From the NCBI RefSeq assembly GCF_000422925.1, contig NZ_KE383962.1, positions 27,430-91,429 of the forward strand: a DNA stretch of 64,000 bases. Reading direction: 5' to 3'. This DNA is from Paludibacterium yongneupense DSM 18731 (lineage in GTDB: Bacteria; Pseudomonadota; Gammaproteobacteria; Burkholderiales; Chromobacteriaceae). Below the pieces are notes generated by a model. That model searched no databases. It saw only the letters and a list, made by a program, of their open reading frames with translations, and was not told where the DNA came from. The translations under genes were made by a program, and so were the position numbers. Below, one piece after another: positions 9,218 through 19,273 of this stretch; within the stretch, counting starts at the first letter, position 1; each line of letters begins with the position of its first letter.

Positions 9218-10246
9218 ATGATCAAGGTCGGGATTGTGGGGGGGACCGGTTATACCGGCGTGGAACTGCTGCGTCTGCTGGCGCGCCATCCTGAGGCGCG
9301 CGTGACCAGCGTCACCTCGCGCAAGGATGCCGGCAGCAAGGTGTCCGACATGTTCCAGAGTCTGCGTGGCCGGGTGGATATCGAGTTTTCCACGCCGGAA
9401 GCGGCGCGACTCGCCTCCTGCGATCTGGTCTTTTTTGCCACGCCCAACGGTATTGCGATGCAGGAGGCCGGGGAGCTGCTGGCCGCCGGCGTGCGCGTCA
9501 TCGACCTGGCGGCCGACTTCCGCATCAAGGACGTTGCCGAATGGGAAAAGTGGTACGGCATGAAACATGCCGCCCCGGACTTGATTGCCGAGGCGGTGTA
9601 CGGCTTGCCGGAAGTCAATCGTGCGGCAATTGCCGGGGCGCGGCTCGTGGCCAATCCGGGGTGCTATCCGACGGCGGTGCAGCTCGGCTTCCTGCCTCTG
9701 ATCGAAAACGGCCTCGTCGATGACTCTGCCCTGATCGCCGACTGCAAGTCGGGGGTGTCAGGTGCGGGGCGCAAGGCTGAAATCGGAGCGCTCATGGCTG
9801 AGGCCGGCGATTCATTCAAGGCTTACGGCGTCGGCGGTCATCGCCACTTGCCGGAAATCCGCCAGGGGCTGTCCCGCTTTGCCGGCGGCGAGTGCGGTTT
9901 GACGTTCGTTCCGCATTTGACGCCGATGATACGCGGCATTCATGCGACACTGTATGCGCGCCTCAAGGACGAGGCCGATCTGCAGGCGCTGTACGAGCAG
10001 CGGTATGCCGATGAGGCCTTCGTCGACGTGATGCCGGCCGGCAGCCATCCGGAGACGCGCTCGGTGCGCGGCGCCAATACGTGCCGCATTGCGGTGCACC
10101 GGCCGCAGGGAGGCGACACGGTCGTGGTTCTGTCCGTCATCGATAATCTGGTCAAGGGCGCGGCAGGGCAGGCGGTGCAGAACATGAACCTGATGTTCGG
10201 GCTGGCCGAAGGGGCGGGGCTCGAGGTCGTGCCTTTGCTGCCATGA
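9218..10246 (+). CDS. argC: N-acetyl-gamma-glutamyl-phosphate reductase ArgC
   Basis: The NADPH-dependent third step of arginine synthesis, giving N-acetylglutamate semialdehyde. The 342-residue protein has the Rossmann motif [18 protein letters not shown], the catalytic Cys in [10 protein letters not shown] (about residue 148) and [11 protein letters not shown] with the active-site His. The frame is open to 9188, but ATG 9218, preceded by AGAAGG, gives the usual N-terminus MIKVGIVG. No other arg biosynthetic gene is adjacent. Confidence 0.96.
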   Translation: MIKVGIVGGTGYTGVELLRLLARHPEARVTSVTSRKDAGSKVSDMFQSLRGRVDIEFSTPEAARLASCDLVFFATPNGIAMQEAGELLAAGVRVIDLAADFRIKDVAEWEKWYGMKHAAPDLIAEAVYGLPEVNRAAIAGARLVANPGCYPTAVQLGFLPLIENGLVDDSALIADCKSGVSGAGRKAEIGALMAEAGDSFKAYGVGGHRHLPEIRQGLSRFAGGECGLTFVPHLTPMIRGIHATLYARLKDEADLQALYEQRYADEAFVDVMPAGSHPETRSVRGANTCRIAVHRPQGGDTVVVLSVIDNLVKGAAGQAVQNMNLMFGLAEGAGLEVVPLLP

Positions 10247-10331
10247 CTTGAAAATTCGCCAGCGGCCCCGAACTACGACTAAAATAGTACGATGAATGCC
10301 GCTTCAGTCCCTAGCGTTTACGAGGTTAACC

Positions 10332-10682
10332 ATGACTGTCACTACTGAAATGCCGTCCCCGATCAAATTTACCGATAGCGCTTGCGACAAGGTACGCGAT
10401 CTGATCGCCGAAGAAGGCAACCCCGAGTTGAAACTGCGTGTCTTCGTCACCGGCGGCGGCTGCTCCGGCTTCCAGTACGGTTTCACCTTCGATGAAATAG
10501 CCAACGAAGACGATACCGCGATCGATCGCGAGGGCGTCACCTTCCTGGTCGATCCGATGAGCTACCAGTATCTGGTCGGCGCCGAGATCGATTATCAGGA
10601 AAGCCTGGAAGGGTCGCAGTTCGTGATCCGCAATCCGAACGCCACCACGACCTGCGGCTGCGGCTCGTCGTTCTCGGTGTAA
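10332..10682 (+). CDS. erpA: Iron-sulfur cluster insertion protein ErpA
   Basis: An A-type carrier that delivers Fe-S clusters to apoproteins. The 116-residue protein (E. coli ErpA 114) has the three cluster cysteines in [11 protein letters not shown] and [15 protein letters not shown] six bases upstream supports ATG 10332; an in-frame ATG at 10350 is less likely. It is distinct from iscA in the isc operon here (61517-61840), so the chromosome carries at least two A-type carriers. A strong terminator follows. Confidence 0.93.
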   Translation: MTVTTEMPSPIKFTDSACDKVRDLIAEEGNPELKLRVFVTGGGCSGFQYGFTFDEIANEDDTAIDREGVTFLVDPMSYQYLVGAEIDYQESLEGSQFVIRNPNATTTCGCGSSFSV

Positions 10683-10701
10683 GCGTTTCGGCAATGGCAT
10701 G

Positions 10702-10731
10702 AAGCCTGGAGCCCGCGTTCCAGGCTTTTTT
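10702..10731 (+). terminator. Intrinsic terminator of erpA
   Basis: GCCTGGA (10704-10710) pairs with TCCAGGC (10719-10725) across an 8-base loop, followed by TTTTTT. It ends about 10 bases before the cheR start codon and so insulates cheR from erpA. Confidence 0.9.
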
Positions 10732-10741
10732 ATGGAGCCCT

Positions 10742-11602
10742 ATGAATAAGCCGCCACCGGTTGTGCTGCCCAAGATCGAGTACACGCGCGAATTTCCGTT
10801 CAGCGACGCCGACTTCGATCGTATCCGCAAGCTCATCCATAAAGAAGCCGGGATCTCGCTCAATCCTTCCAAGAAGGACATGGTCTACGGACGCCTGGTG
10901 CGCCGGATCCGCGATCTCAAGCTGGCGAATTTCGGCGCTTACGTCGACTTGCTGGAGAGAAGCTCGGGTCAGCGCGAGTTCGAAGTGTTCGTCAATGCAC
11001 TGACGACCAATCTGACGTTTTTTTTCCGCGAAGAGCACCACTTTCCCATCCTGGCCGAGCACCTGAAACAGAAGGCGCAGGCCAGCGGCGAGTTGAACAT
11101 CTGGTGCGCCGCGGCCTCGACCGGCGAAGAACCGTATTCGCTGGCGATGACGGCACTGGAGTCGTTCCCGAACGGTAACCGCCCGCGCATCTCCATCCTG
11201 GCAACCGATCTTGATACCATGGTGCTGGAAACCGGGCGCAAAGGGATCTATTCGGCCGAGAAGGTCGCGCGGCTGCCGCCTGCCCTGGCTGCAAAGTACT
11301 TCGACAAACTGCCTGACGGCGATTTTCAGGCGCGCGCCGTATTGCGCGATATGATCACGTTTTCACGGCTGAACCTGATCGATGGCAACTGGGCGGTACG
11401 CAAGACCTTCGACGCCATTTTCTGCCGTAACGTGATGATCTACTTCGACCGGGACACCCAGTTCGCCGTTTTGAAGAAATTCTCGCCCTTGCTGAAGCCG
11501 GACGGGCTGTTGTTTGTCGGCCACTCCGAGAATTTCTATTTTGCGGCCGAGTATTTCCGCCTGCGCGGCAAGACCGTCTACGAGCGGGCGACGCGCCCCT
11601 GA
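10742..11602 (+). CDS. cheR: CheR-type protein-glutamate O-methyltransferase
   Basis: Methylates glutamates on chemoreceptors using S-adenosylmethionine. The 286-residue protein has the N-terminal helical domain (about 15-95) and the SAM-binding domain with [30 protein letters not shown] and [13 protein letters not shown] precedes the ATG; the gene follows a strong erpA terminator and therefore needs its own promoter. No other chemotaxis gene is in the window, so it may serve a dispersed chemotaxis or surface-signalling system. Confidence 0.9.
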   Translation: MNKPPPVVLPKIEYTREFPFSDADFDRIRKLIHKEAGISLNPSKKDMVYGRLVRRIRDLKLANFGAYVDLLERSSGQREFEVFVNALTTNLTFFFREEHHFPILAEHLKQKAQASGELNIWCAAASTGEEPYSLAMTALESFPNGNRPRISILATDLDTMVLETGRKGIYSAEKVARLPPALAAKYFDKLPDGDFQARAVLRDMITFSRLNLIDGNWAVRKTFDAIFCRNVMIYFDRDTQFAVLKKFSPLLKPDGLLFVGHSENFYFAAEYFRLRGKTVYERATRP

Positions 11603-11676
11603 GGCGGGCAGGGGCGGGATGCGGGGCGGGCGCCGTCAATGGTAAGATGCCTGCCACCGATCCTCAGGAGAGTTTC

Positions 11677-12888
11677 ATGCGTCTCGCAACACCGCTATCC
11701 CCCCATGCCGTTCGCGTCATGCTGCTCGGCAGCGGCGAGCTGGGCAAGGAAGTCGCTATCGCCTTGCAGCGACTCGGCGTCGAAGTCATCGCTGTCGATC
11801 GCTATGCCGATGCACCTGCCATGCAGGTAGCGCATCATGCGCGTGTGATCGATATGACGGATGGCGAGGCCCTGCGCGCGCTGGTCGTCGAATGGCGCCC
11901 CCATCTGATTGTTCCCGAAATCGAAGCCATTGCCACCGATATGTTGCTGGCAATCGAAGGCGAAGGGCTTGCGCAAGTGATTCCCACCGCGCGCGCGACC
12001 AGCCTGACCATGAACCGCGAGGGGATACGCCGCCTGGCGGCCGAGGAGTTGGCGCTGCCGACTTCACCTTACGCATTCGCCGGCAGCCGCGATGAGGTTG
12101 CGGCGGCTATCGACGCCGGTATCGGCTACCCCTGTCTGATCAAGCCGGTCATGTCCTCCAGCGGCAAGGGGCAGTCGGTCTTGAAAGGCGCCGCCGATCT
12201 GGATGCGGCCTGGGATTACGCGGCCAGCGGGGGGCGCGTGGCCAAGGGGCGTGTCATTGTCGAAGGCTTTGTCGACTTCGATTACGAGATCACCTTGCTG
12301 ACGGTGCGCGCCCGGGCGGCGGATGGCAGCGTGGCAACCCACTTCTGCGAGCCGGTAGGGCACCTGCAGCGGCATGGCGACTATGTCGAGAGCTGGCAGC
12401 CCCAGCCCATGAGCGCGATCGCCCTGGAGCGCGCCCAGGCCGTCGCAGCGGCAGTGACGGGCGCCTTGGGCGGTTTGGGCCTGTTCGGGGTCGAACTGTT
12501 CGTCAAGGGGGATCAGGTCTGGTTCTCTGAAGTCAGTCCGCGCCCGCATGATACCGGACTCGTGACTTTGGCGACGCAGCGATTGTCCGAGTTCGAATTG
12601 CACGCCCGCGCGATTCTCGGCCTGCCTGTCGATACCCGGCTGCGCGAATGCGGTGCCTCTGCCGTGATCTATGGCGGCCTGGATGCAAAAGGCATCGCTT
12701 ACGATGGCGTGGCCGAGGCGCTGGCGGTGCCGCAATCGGACCTGCGCCTGTTCGGCAAACCGGAAAGCTATGTTCGCCGCCGCATGGGGGTTGCCGTAGC
12801 GAGCGGCGACTCGGTCGAGGAAGCGCGTTCGCGTGCGAGAGAGGCGGCGGCTTGCGTCAAGCCGGTGGCGGGCGACGCGTCCTCGTGA
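11677..12888 (+). CDS. purT: Formate-dependent GAR transformylase PurT
   Basis: Forms formyl-glycinamide ribonucleotide from GAR, formate and ATP in purine synthesis, independent of folate (an alternative to PurN). The 403-residue ATP-grasp protein shows [20 protein letters not shown] near the N-terminus, [14 protein letters not shown] (ATP loop) and [13 protein letters not shown] (metal ligands). ATG 11677 with CAGGAG upstream matches the E. coli start; an in-frame ATG at 11647 lacks support. It converges on folB with a 3-base gap and no terminator between. Confidence 0.95.
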   Translation: MRLATPLSPHAVRVMLLGSGELGKEVAIALQRLGVEVIAVDRYADAPAMQVAHHARVIDMTDGEALRALVVEWRPHLIVPEIEAIATDMLLAIEGEGLAQVIPTARATSLTMNREGIRRLAAEELALPTSPYAFAGSRDEVAAAIDAGIGYPCLIKPVMSSSGKGQSVLKGAADLDAAWDYAASGGRVAKGRVIVEGFVDFDYEITLLTVRARAADGSVATHFCEPVGHLQRHGDYVESWQPQPMSAIALERAQAVAAAVTGALGGLGLFGVELFVKGDQVWFSEVSPRPHDTGLVTLATQRLSEFELHARAILGLPVDTRLRECGASAVIYGGLDAKGIAYDGVAEALAVPQSDLRLFGKPESYVRRRMGVAVASGDSVEEARSRAREAAACVKPVAGDASS

Positions 12889-12891
12889 GGC

Positions 12892-13251
12892 TCACTTGGG
12901 TCGGTGGCCGCGTTCGATCAGGACGCCGACCTGTCTGACGCCCGGCAGTATGCCGGGCTTGCTGACGGAAACGCGCACCCAGGGTGCGCCGAAGGTGTCG
13001 CGGATCAACTGGGCGATGAATTCGGCCAGCGCCTCGATCAGCAGGAAGTGCTGCTCCGCCAGCGCGGTGCGCACGCATTCGGCAACCTGGGCGTAGTGGA
13101 TGGTGTCGCCGATATTGTCGCTGTGGCAGGCGGTTTCGCTGGGAATCCCGATGTCGAGGTCCAGTTCTATGGTCTGCGGGTTGATCCGCTCCCATTCGTA
13201 CACGCCGATAATGGTTTCGGCGCGCATCTCGCGCAAGAAAATAATGTCCAT
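12892..13251 (-). CDS. folB: Dihydroneopterin aldolase FolB
   Basis: Converts 7,8-dihydroneopterin to 6-hydroxymethyl-dihydropterin and glycolaldehyde in folate synthesis. The 119-residue protein has the typical start MDIIFLREMRAETIIGVYEWE with the catalytic Glu, DTIHYAQVAE in mid-protein and the C-terminal Lys in VRVSVSKPG. It is divergent from plsY, an arrangement conserved in many proteobacteria, with 71 bases between them. Confidence 0.94.
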   Translation of the reverse strand: MDIIFLREMRAETIIGVYEWERINPQTIELDLDIGIPSETACHSDNIGDTIHYAQVAECVRTALAEQHFLLIEALAEFIAQLIRDTFGAPWVRVSVSKPGILPGVRQVGVLIERGHRPK

Positions 13252-13322
13252 CCGTCTGCGGCAGTTGGGGTTTGCCGCCCGATATCGTAAAATCAGAAGT
13301 TACCCATTCTAGTGGATATAGC

Positions 13323-13943
13323 ATGACCACGACAGCATTTGCGTTCATCCTTGCCGCGTATCTGATCGGCTCGCTGTCTTTTGCCGTGATCGTCAGCAAG
13401 GCGATGGGCATGGCCGATCCACGCAGCTACGGCTCGGGAAATCCCGGCGCGACCAATGTTCTGCGCAGCGGGCGCAAACTCGCGGCGGTGCTGACCTTGC
13501 TCGGCGACGGGGTCAAGGGCTGGCTGGCCGTGGCGGTTGCCGGCTGGCTCGGGCCGCGGTACGGTCTCGGCGCCCAGACGGTGGCGCTGGTGGCGCTGGC
13601 CGTTCTGATCGGCCATATGTGGCCGGTTTTCTTCGGCTTCAAGGGGGGCAAGGGGGTCGCCACCGCGGTGGGGGTGCTGTTCGGTTTCAATCTTTTGCTG
13701 GCGCTTGCCGCGGCCGGCACCTGGCTGTTCATGGCCGTGGTGGTGAGGATCTCTTCGCTGTCAGCCCTGACCGCGGCGGTGCTGGTTCCGGTGTACGCCT
13801 ATTTCATCGTCGGGCCGCACGATCCGCGTTTCGGCGCCTGCCTGGTCATCGCATTGCTGGTTCTGCAGCGGCACAAGTCCAATCTGGTGAAACTGCTCAG
13901 CGGCCAGGAAGGGCGCATCGGCGAAAAGGCCGATCGTCCCTGA
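13323..13943 (+). CDS. plsY: Glycerol-3-phosphate acyltransferase PlsY
   Basis: An inner-membrane enzyme that transfers the acyl group from acyl-phosphate to glycerol-3-phosphate, making lysophosphatidate. The 206-residue protein has about five hydrophobic segments and the three family motifs: GSGNPGATNVLR, GFKGGKGVATAVG and LLVLQRHKSNLVKLLSGQE. An in-frame earlier start at 13272 would add a polar leader; ATG 13323 places the first membrane helix at the N-terminus as usual. Confidence 0.95.
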   Translation: MTTTAFAFILAAYLIGSLSFAVIVSKAMGMADPRSYGSGNPGATNVLRSGRKLAAVLTLLGDGVKGWLAVAVAGWLGPRYGLGAQTVALVALAVLIGHMWPVFFGFKGGKGVATAVGVLFGFNLLLALAAAGTWLFMAVVVRISSLSALTAAVLVPVYAYFIVGPHDPRFGACLVIALLVLQRHKSNLVKLLSGQEGRIGEKADRP

Positions 13944-13951
13944 CAGGACGG

Positions 13952-14911
13952 TCACCCGTCGGACAGTACCCGGATATGGGCTGTCACGCTGCGTCCCAGC
14001 GACGACAGCTCGTATCCGCCTTCGAGTACCGATAGCAGGCGCCCGTGGCAGTACAGATCCGCTATCTGGAGCAGGTGGCGGGTTATCCACTCGTAATCCG
14101 CTTCCACCAGTCCCATAGACCCCATATCGTCTTCGCGATGTCCATCGAAACCGGCCGACACGAACAGCATCTGCGGCTGAAATTCGTGCAGAGCAGGCAG
14201 CCAGACGTTTTCCACCACTTCCCGCACTTCTCGTCCGCCGCTGCCCGCGCGTAGCGGCACGTTGCGCATATTCGTCCCCAGGGGCTTGTCGCCACAGTAG
14301 GGGTAGAACGGGTGCTGGAAAATCGAAACCATCATCACGCGCGGATCGTCGTGAAAAATCTCCTCGGTGCCGTTGCCGTGATGCACGTCGAAGTCGACGA
14401 TCGCGACCCGTTCCAGTTTGTGCTCGGTCAGGGCGTGTGCAACACCGATCGCCAGATTGTTGTAGAAGCAGAAGCCCATGGCCTTGCCGCTTTCCGCGTG
14501 ATGTCCGGGCGGGCGGATTGCGCAGAAGGCATTGGGTACCTTGCCCTCGCATACGAGATCGACTCCATGGACCACGGCGCCTGCTGCCCGGCGTGCCGCC
14601 TTCAGCGTGCCGGGCGACATGGCGGTATCGGGGTCGATACGGTAGGTGCCTACATGCGGCGCACAGGCTTCCAGATACTCGACATAGCTAGGCGGATGAA
14701 CGCGCGCCAACTGTTGATCGGTGACTTCCGGCGCTTCGATTTCCTGGAGTCCGTCGAAAATCTGGGATGCCATCAACTGGTCGCGAATGGCGGTCAAGCG
14801 CTCCGGGCACTCGGGGTGGCCGGTGCCCATATTGTGTTGCAAGCAGTCGGGGTGGCTAATGTAGGCGGTCAGGCCGGTGCGATGCCAGCGGGTTTTCAGC
14901 CAGGTGAACAC
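13952..14911 (-). CDS. Histone deacetylase / acetoin-utilisation (AcuC) family hydrolase
   Basis: A zinc-dependent deacetylase-fold enzyme of 319 residues. Recognisable elements are RPPGHHAESGKAMGFCFYNN (tandem catalytic His), VDFDVHHGNGTEEIF (Asp and His zinc ligands), SAGFDGHREDDMG (second Asp ligand) and LEGGYEL (catalytic Tyr). All catalytic positions appear intact. Bacterial members act on acetyl-lysine or acetylpolyamines; the substrate here is unknown. Translation probably starts at GTG 14911, five bases from AAGGAAG. It converges on plsY. A link to the PatZ acetyltransferase at 23 kb is possible but unsupported by position. Confidence 0.88.
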   Translation of the reverse strand: MFTWLKTRWHRTGLTAYISHPDCLQHNMGTGHPECPERLTAIRDQLMASQIFDGLQEIEAPEVTDQQLARVHPPSYVEYLEACAPHVGTYRIDPDTAMSPGTLKAARRAAGAVVHGVDLVCEGKVPNAFCAIRPPGHHAESGKAMGFCFYNNLAIGVAHALTEHKLERVAIVDFDVHHGNGTEEIFHDDPRVMMVSIFQHPFYPYCGDKPLGTNMRNVPLRAGSGGREVREVVENVWLPALHEFQPQMLFVSAGFDGHREDDMGSMGLVEADYEWITRHLLQIADLYCHGRLLSVLEGGYELSSLGRSVTAHIRVLSDG

Positions 14912-15180
14912 GTGCGCTTCCTTAGTACGAGCGAAATTTATGACCTTTTAATAAACAGTAGCCGATCCAGGCATAAATTCCAACTGCCGCCCTGTCCAAG
15001 CATGGGTATTTCGATGCTGCACTGCAATAAATATAGGGCTTGCAAGCATGTTCCAATTATATGCCATTTGTATTAAATATAATTAATAAGGGAGAACGAA
15101 ATAAATTTTGCAAAGTCATAGGTGAGTGCAGTGACAGCCCGCTCAACCGGCGGGAAGGCTGTGCAGGGAGAGTCCGAACG
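14912..15180. other. AT-rich gap between the deacetylase gene and macA
   Basis: 269 bases holding divergent control regions. It is clearly AT-richer than its surroundings. A perfect TATAAT lies at 15078-15083, but no good -35 box stands 16-18 bases upstream, so an activator may be needed. No coding potential is seen. Confidence 0.5.
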
Positions 15181-16332
15181 ATGCGTGTGCTTTATCGGGG
15201 GTGGGGGCGGCCGAAAATCCTCGTTCCGGTCCTCATTCCGGTTCTGGCGGCCGTTGCGCTTGCCGGATGGCGCCTGGCGCAAACGCCGCCTGCCGTTGTC
15301 AGAACGGAAGTTGTCGGGCGCGGCCACATCGAGGACGTCGTGCTTGCCAGCGCCGTCATGTGGCCATGGAGCCAGCTCGATGTCGGCGCCCAGGTCAGTG
15401 GCCAGCTCAGGAGGCTCAATGTCGAACCCGGGCAGAAGGTGCGGCGTGGAGAACTGCTGGCCGAGATCGATCCCGTGCTGGCGGCCAACGAACTAAAAGT
15501 GTCGGCCAGCGTGCTGACCGGGCAGCGGGCGCAGCGCGCAGGCAAACTGGCCCAGTGGCAGCAGGCGGCGGCCGAGGCTGCGCGGCAGAGCCGCCTGCTG
15601 GCCGGGGACCATACTTCACATCGCGAAGCTGAAAGCGCGCAGGCGGCTGCGGCTGCGCTGCATGCCGAGATCGCGGCACTCGATGCCGCCATCGCGCAGA
15701 CCCGGGTCCGTATCGATTCGAATCGCACCTCGCTGGCCTATACCCGGATTGTGGCGCCAATCGACGGCGAAGTGCTCACCGTTTCGACCCAGCAAGGGCA
15801 GACCGTGATCGCCGCGCAGCAGGCGCCTACCATCCTGCGCCTGGCCGACCTCAGCCGGATGAAGGTGCGGGCACTGGTCTCGGAGGCCGATATCATGCGC
15901 ATCCGTCCCGGCCTCAAAGTGTATTTCAGTATGCTCGGGACGCCTGAGCAGCGGCAGTACGCGGTCCTGCAGCAGATCCTGCCGGCTCCGGAGAAGATCA
16001 ATAACGCGATGTTCTACCACGCCGTGTTCCATGTCGCCAATCCGGACGGCCGTTTTCGCAGCGAGATGTCGGTACAGGTCGGCATCGTTCTGGCCGAAGC
16101 TGCCGGAGCATTGCTCGTCCCGACTTCGGCGCTGGAGGGAGGGGCGGGCGATTACCGGGTCAGGGTGAAGGGGGCAGACGGGCGGATAGAAAGTCGCAAG
16201 GTCAAGCCCGGCATCCGGGCGCCGATGCGGACCCAGATCCTCGCCGGCGTGGCTGAAGGCGAGCATGTGGTCGTGCCCGAGCCTGCTGAACAGGGGGTTG
16301 GCATCAGCGTAAGCATGGGGGCGGGCGCATGA
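15181..16332 (+). CDS. macA: Periplasmic adaptor of a MacAB-type exporter
   Basis: A membrane-fusion protein linking an inner-membrane ABC transporter to an outer-membrane TolC-like channel. It is 383 residues, with an N-terminal membrane anchor (about 12-30), a barrel-sandwich/lipoyl half, an Ala- and Gln-rich coiled-coil hairpin (about 100-185), the second lipoyl half (TRIVAPIDGEV) and beta-barrel domains. The frame is open to 15040, but ATG 15181 begins just before the anchor helix. It overlaps macB by four bases. No tolC is nearby, so the channel must be encoded elsewhere. Confidence 0.88.
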   Translation: MRVLYRGWGRPKILVPVLIPVLAAVALAGWRLAQTPPAVVRTEVVGRGHIEDVVLASAVMWPWSQLDVGAQVSGQLRRLNVEPGQKVRRGELLAEIDPVLAANELKVSASVLTGQRAQRAGKLAQWQQAAAEAARQSRLLAGDHTSHREAESAQAAAAALHAEIAALDAAIAQTRVRIDSNRTSLAYTRIVAPIDGEVLTVSTQQGQTVIAAQQAPTILRLADLSRMKVRALVSEADIMRIRPGLKVYFSMLGTPEQRQYAVLQQILPAPEKINNAMFYHAVFHVANPDGRFRSEMSVQVGIVLAEAAGALLVPTSALEGGAGDYRVRVKGADGRIESRKVKPGIRAPMRTQILAGVAEGEHVVVPEPAEQGVGISVSMGAGA

Positions 16333-18245
16333 CGGTGCCGCTGATGCAGCTGCAGGCGGTCGGCCGCCGTTACGACGAGGCCGGCCCGGATGCGCTTGCC
16401 GGAATCGATCTCGCGATAGCCCGTGGCGAGATGGTGGCCATCGTCGGCGCTTCCGGCTCCGGCAAGTCGACCTTGATGAATATTCTCGGCTGCCTTGATC
16501 GCCCGAGCCGCGGCCGCTATCTCGTCGATGGCTGCGATGTCGGAGCCCTCGATGCGGACGGGCTCGCGCGTCTGCGCCGCGAGCATTTCGGGTTTGTCTT
16601 TCAGCGCTATCACCTTCTGACACGGCTCTCCGCTCTCGAGAATATCGCGTTGCCGGCGAGCTATGCGGGCGGGGCGCGGCGGCTGCGGCAGGAGCGCGCG
16701 CACGGGCTGCTCCAGCGCTTTGGGCTGGGCGGCCTCGGCAACAGACGGCCGAGCGAGTTGTCGGGGGGACAGCAGCAGCGCGTCAGCATCGCGCGCGCGC
16801 TGATGAACGGCGGCCGGGTGATTCTGGCCGATGAGCCGACCGGCGCACTGGACAGTCGCAGCGGGCGGCAGGTGATGGCGATATTGCATGAACTGCACGG
16901 CGCCGGGCATACCGTTATTCTGGTCACGCATGATCCAGGTCTGGCGGCACAGGCTCAGCGCGTGATCGAGATGCGCGACGGGCGCATCGTATCCGACAGC
17001 GGCACGCGGGTGTCGCCCGCGCGGTCGGCCTGCGCGGACGTGCCGCCGGAGGCCGACCGCGGGTACTGGGGAGAGGCCGTGCGCGGGGCCGTCGCCGCGC
17101 TGGCTGCCCATCGCCTGCGCTCCGCGCTGGCGACGCTGGGCATCAGCATCGGCATTGCCGCGGTCGTCGCCATCGTGGCGCTGGGCGCTGGAGCACGCAA
17201 ATACGTGCTCGACGATATCCGTTCGATAGGCAGCAATACCCTGTACGTCAACCGGGGAGGGGATTTCGGCGATGACAGGGCCGCTGGCGTGCGCACCTTT
17301 CTTCCCGGCGACCTCAAGGCGCTGGCGGGTGAGCCCTGGGCTGCCAGTGCGACGCCCGTGACGATGCGGACACTGCGTCTGCGCTATCGCGAGCGGGATT
17401 TCAATGGGCAGGTCTACGCCGTTGCGGCCGACGGCTTTCTCTCGTCCGGAATGGCGCTCGTTGCCGGGAGGGGGCTTGTCCATGAGGATGTTTCCCGCCT
17501 GGCACAGGTTGCCGTCATCGACGACAACACGCGCCGCCGCGTGTTTGGCGAGGGCAGGGCGGTGCTGGGGCAAGCCGTGATGGTCGGCGGCATGCCGGCC
17601 ACGGTCGTGGGGGTTGTGCGCACGCGCGACGAGTACCGTCCCGAGCTTCAGGTCTGGCTGCCGTATACTACGGCGGCTGCGCGTCTGTTCGGGCAGGACT
17701 TCTTCGACAGCTTGACTGTACGCGTCGCGGCGGATGTTCCTGCCGCTCTGGCCGAGCGCAGGCTGGAGCAGCTGCTGACCCGCCTGCACGGACGCAAGGA
17801 CTTCTTCATCTTCAATATGGACCGTGTCGTGAAGCAGATGGAAAACACCACGCGCACGCTGACCTTGCTGCTGTCGCTGCTTGCGCTGATCGCCTTGGTC
17901 GTTGGCGGCATCGGCGTAATGAACATCATGCTGGTGTCTGTCAGCGAACGGACACATGAGATCGGCATCCGCATGGCCGTTGGCGCGCGCCAAAGCGATG
18001 TGCGCAGACAGTTCTTGATCGAAGCGGTGCTGGTCTGCCTGATCGGCGGCGTGATCGGGATCGCTCTGGCCTTTGCGGCCGGCCAGGCATTTTCGCTCTT
18101 CGTCAGTAAATGGCGAATGATCTACAACTGGCAGGTCGTGGCGCTTGCTTTCGTCTGCGCGAGCCTGATCGGGCTTGGCTTCGGTTATCTGCCCGCGCGC
18201 AAGGCGGCACGGATGGACCCGGTGCAGGCGCTCGCCAGGGAGTGA
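16329..18245 (+). CDS. macB: MacB-type ABC exporter (ATPase fused to permease)
   Basis: Powers export of macrolides, lipopeptides or other substrates with MacA and an outer-membrane channel. The 638-residue protein has an N-terminal ATPase (about 1-225) with Walker A VGASGSGKST, signature LSGGQQQR and Walker B VILADEPTGALD, then a FtsX/MacB permease: one membrane segment near 260, a large periplasmic domain, and three helices at the C-terminus. ATGA overlap with macA ties their translation. The natural substrate cannot be read from the sequence. Confidence 0.93.
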   Translation: MTVPLMQLQAVGRRYDEAGPDALAGIDLAIARGEMVAIVGASGSGKSTLMNILGCLDRPSRGRYLVDGCDVGALDADGLARLRREHFGFVFQRYHLLTRLSALENIALPASYAGGARRLRQERAHGLLQRFGLGGLGNRRPSELSGGQQQRVSIARALMNGGRVILADEPTGALDSRSGRQVMAILHELHGAGHTVILVTHDPGLAAQAQRVIEMRDGRIVSDSGTRVSPARSACADVPPEADRGYWGEAVRGAVAALAAHRLRSALATLGISIGIAAVVAIVALGAGARKYVLDDIRSIGSNTLYVNRGGDFGDDRAAGVRTFLPGDLKALAGEPWAASATPVTMRTLRLRYRERDFNGQVYAVAADGFLSSGMALVAGRGLVHEDVSRLAQVAVIDDNTRRRVFGEGRAVLGQAVMVGGMPATVVGVVRTRDEYRPELQVWLPYTTAAARLFGQDFFDSLTVRVAADVPAALAERRLEQLLTRLHGRKDFFIFNMDRVVKQMENTTRTLTLLLSLLALIALVVGGIGVMNIMLVSVSERTHEIGIRMAVGARQSDVRRQFLIEAVLVCLIGGVIGIALAFAAGQAFSLFVSKWRMIYNWQVVALAFVCASLIGLGFGYLPARKAARMDPVQALARE

Positions 18246-18283
18246 TGGGGCGGAGGGCCTGAGCCCCCCGCGTGTGCTGCGAA

Positions 18284-19231
18284 CTACAACAGAAAGTCCT
18301 TGGAGATGCCCTTGCGCCGCAGGATCCGGCGCAGTTGTTCGAGGCCTTCTATCTGAATCTGCCGCACGCGTTCGCGCGTCAGGTTCAGGGCCGAAGCCAG
18401 TTCTTCGAGGGTGCTGATTTCATGCCCGTTGAGGCCGTAGCGCCGTTCGATGACCAGGCGTTGTTTCTCGTTGAGCTGCCCCATCCATTCCTGGACAAAG
18501 TGCTCAAGCTGATTGTTGTGGAGCTGGATTTCCGGTTCGTCGTGCTGATCGTCCGGAATCGATTCGCCGATCGACAGCATCGGGTCGATATCGAGGGGGG
18601 CATCCAGCGAAGCCATGCGTTCGTTGAGGTTCATGACCCTGCGCACGTCCTCGACCGGCCTTCCGACCTGGTGGGCGATTTCATCGAGCGTCGGCTCGCG
18701 GCCCATCTGGCTCTCGAGATGGCGCGATGCGCGCAGGTATACGTTCAGTTCCTTGATGACGTGAACCGGCAGCCGTATGGTACGCGACTGGTTCATGATG
18801 GCGCGTTCGATGCTTTGCCGTATCCACCAGGTTGCATAGGTGGAAAAACGGAATCCGCGTTCCGGATCGAACTTCTCCAGCGCGTGCATCAGGCCGATGT
18901 TGCCTTCTTCGATCAGATCGAGCAGGGCCAGGCCGCGATTGATGTAATGCTTGGCGATATTCACCACCAGTCGCAGATTGTGCTCGATCATTTTTTGCCG
19001 GGCGGCGAATTCCCCGGCGACCACGCGCCTCGCCAACGCCAGTTCTTCCGGCGGCGTCAAAAGCGCATTGCTGCCGATGTCGTTGAGGTAAATCTGGGTG
19101 ACATCGGCTACCTCGTCGTGCTGCGCGAAAGTCTCGGTGCTTTCTTCGCTTTCGCTCTCGCTGTGGGCTTCTTCGACAGCCTCTTCTTCAGCGACTTCCT
19201 CTTCTTCAAGGATTTCGAGATCGTTGCTCAT
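18284..19231 (-). CDS. rpoS: RNA polymerase sigma factor RpoS
   Basis: The stationary-phase and general-stress sigma factor. The 315-residue protein begins with a very acidic stretch (residues 5-33, mostly Glu and Ser). Region 2 contains [37 protein letters not shown], and region 4 ends in a helix-turn-helix with [23 protein letters not shown]. The position downstream of nlpD is conserved in gamma- and betaproteobacteria, where the main rpoS promoter often lies inside nlpD. A 38-base gap separates it from convergent macB. Confidence 0.96.
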   Translation of the reverse strand: MSNDLEILEEEEVAEEEAVEEAHSESESEESTETFAQHDEVADVTQIYLNDIGSNALLTPPEELALARRVVAGEFAARQKMIEHNLRLVVNIAKHYINRGLALLDLIEEGNIGLMHALEKFDPERGFRFSTYATWWIRQSIERAIMNQSRTIRLPVHVIKELNVYLRASRHLESQMGREPTLDEIAHQVGRPVEDVRRVMNLNERMASLDAPLDIDPMLSIGESIPDDQHDEPEIQLHNNQLEHFVQEWMGQLNEKQRLVIERRYGLNGHEISTLEELASALNLTRERVRQIQIEGLEQLRRILRRKGISKDFLL

Positions 19232-19273
19232 TTCATCTTCCCCCGCCTGTTTAGCCCGCGGGGTGAGTTCCCG

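Noticed and set aside
16152-17993. 613-codon minus-strand open frame
   Set aside because: Antisense to macB, whose ABC and permease motifs are clear; the shadow protein is low-complexity and without a start signal.
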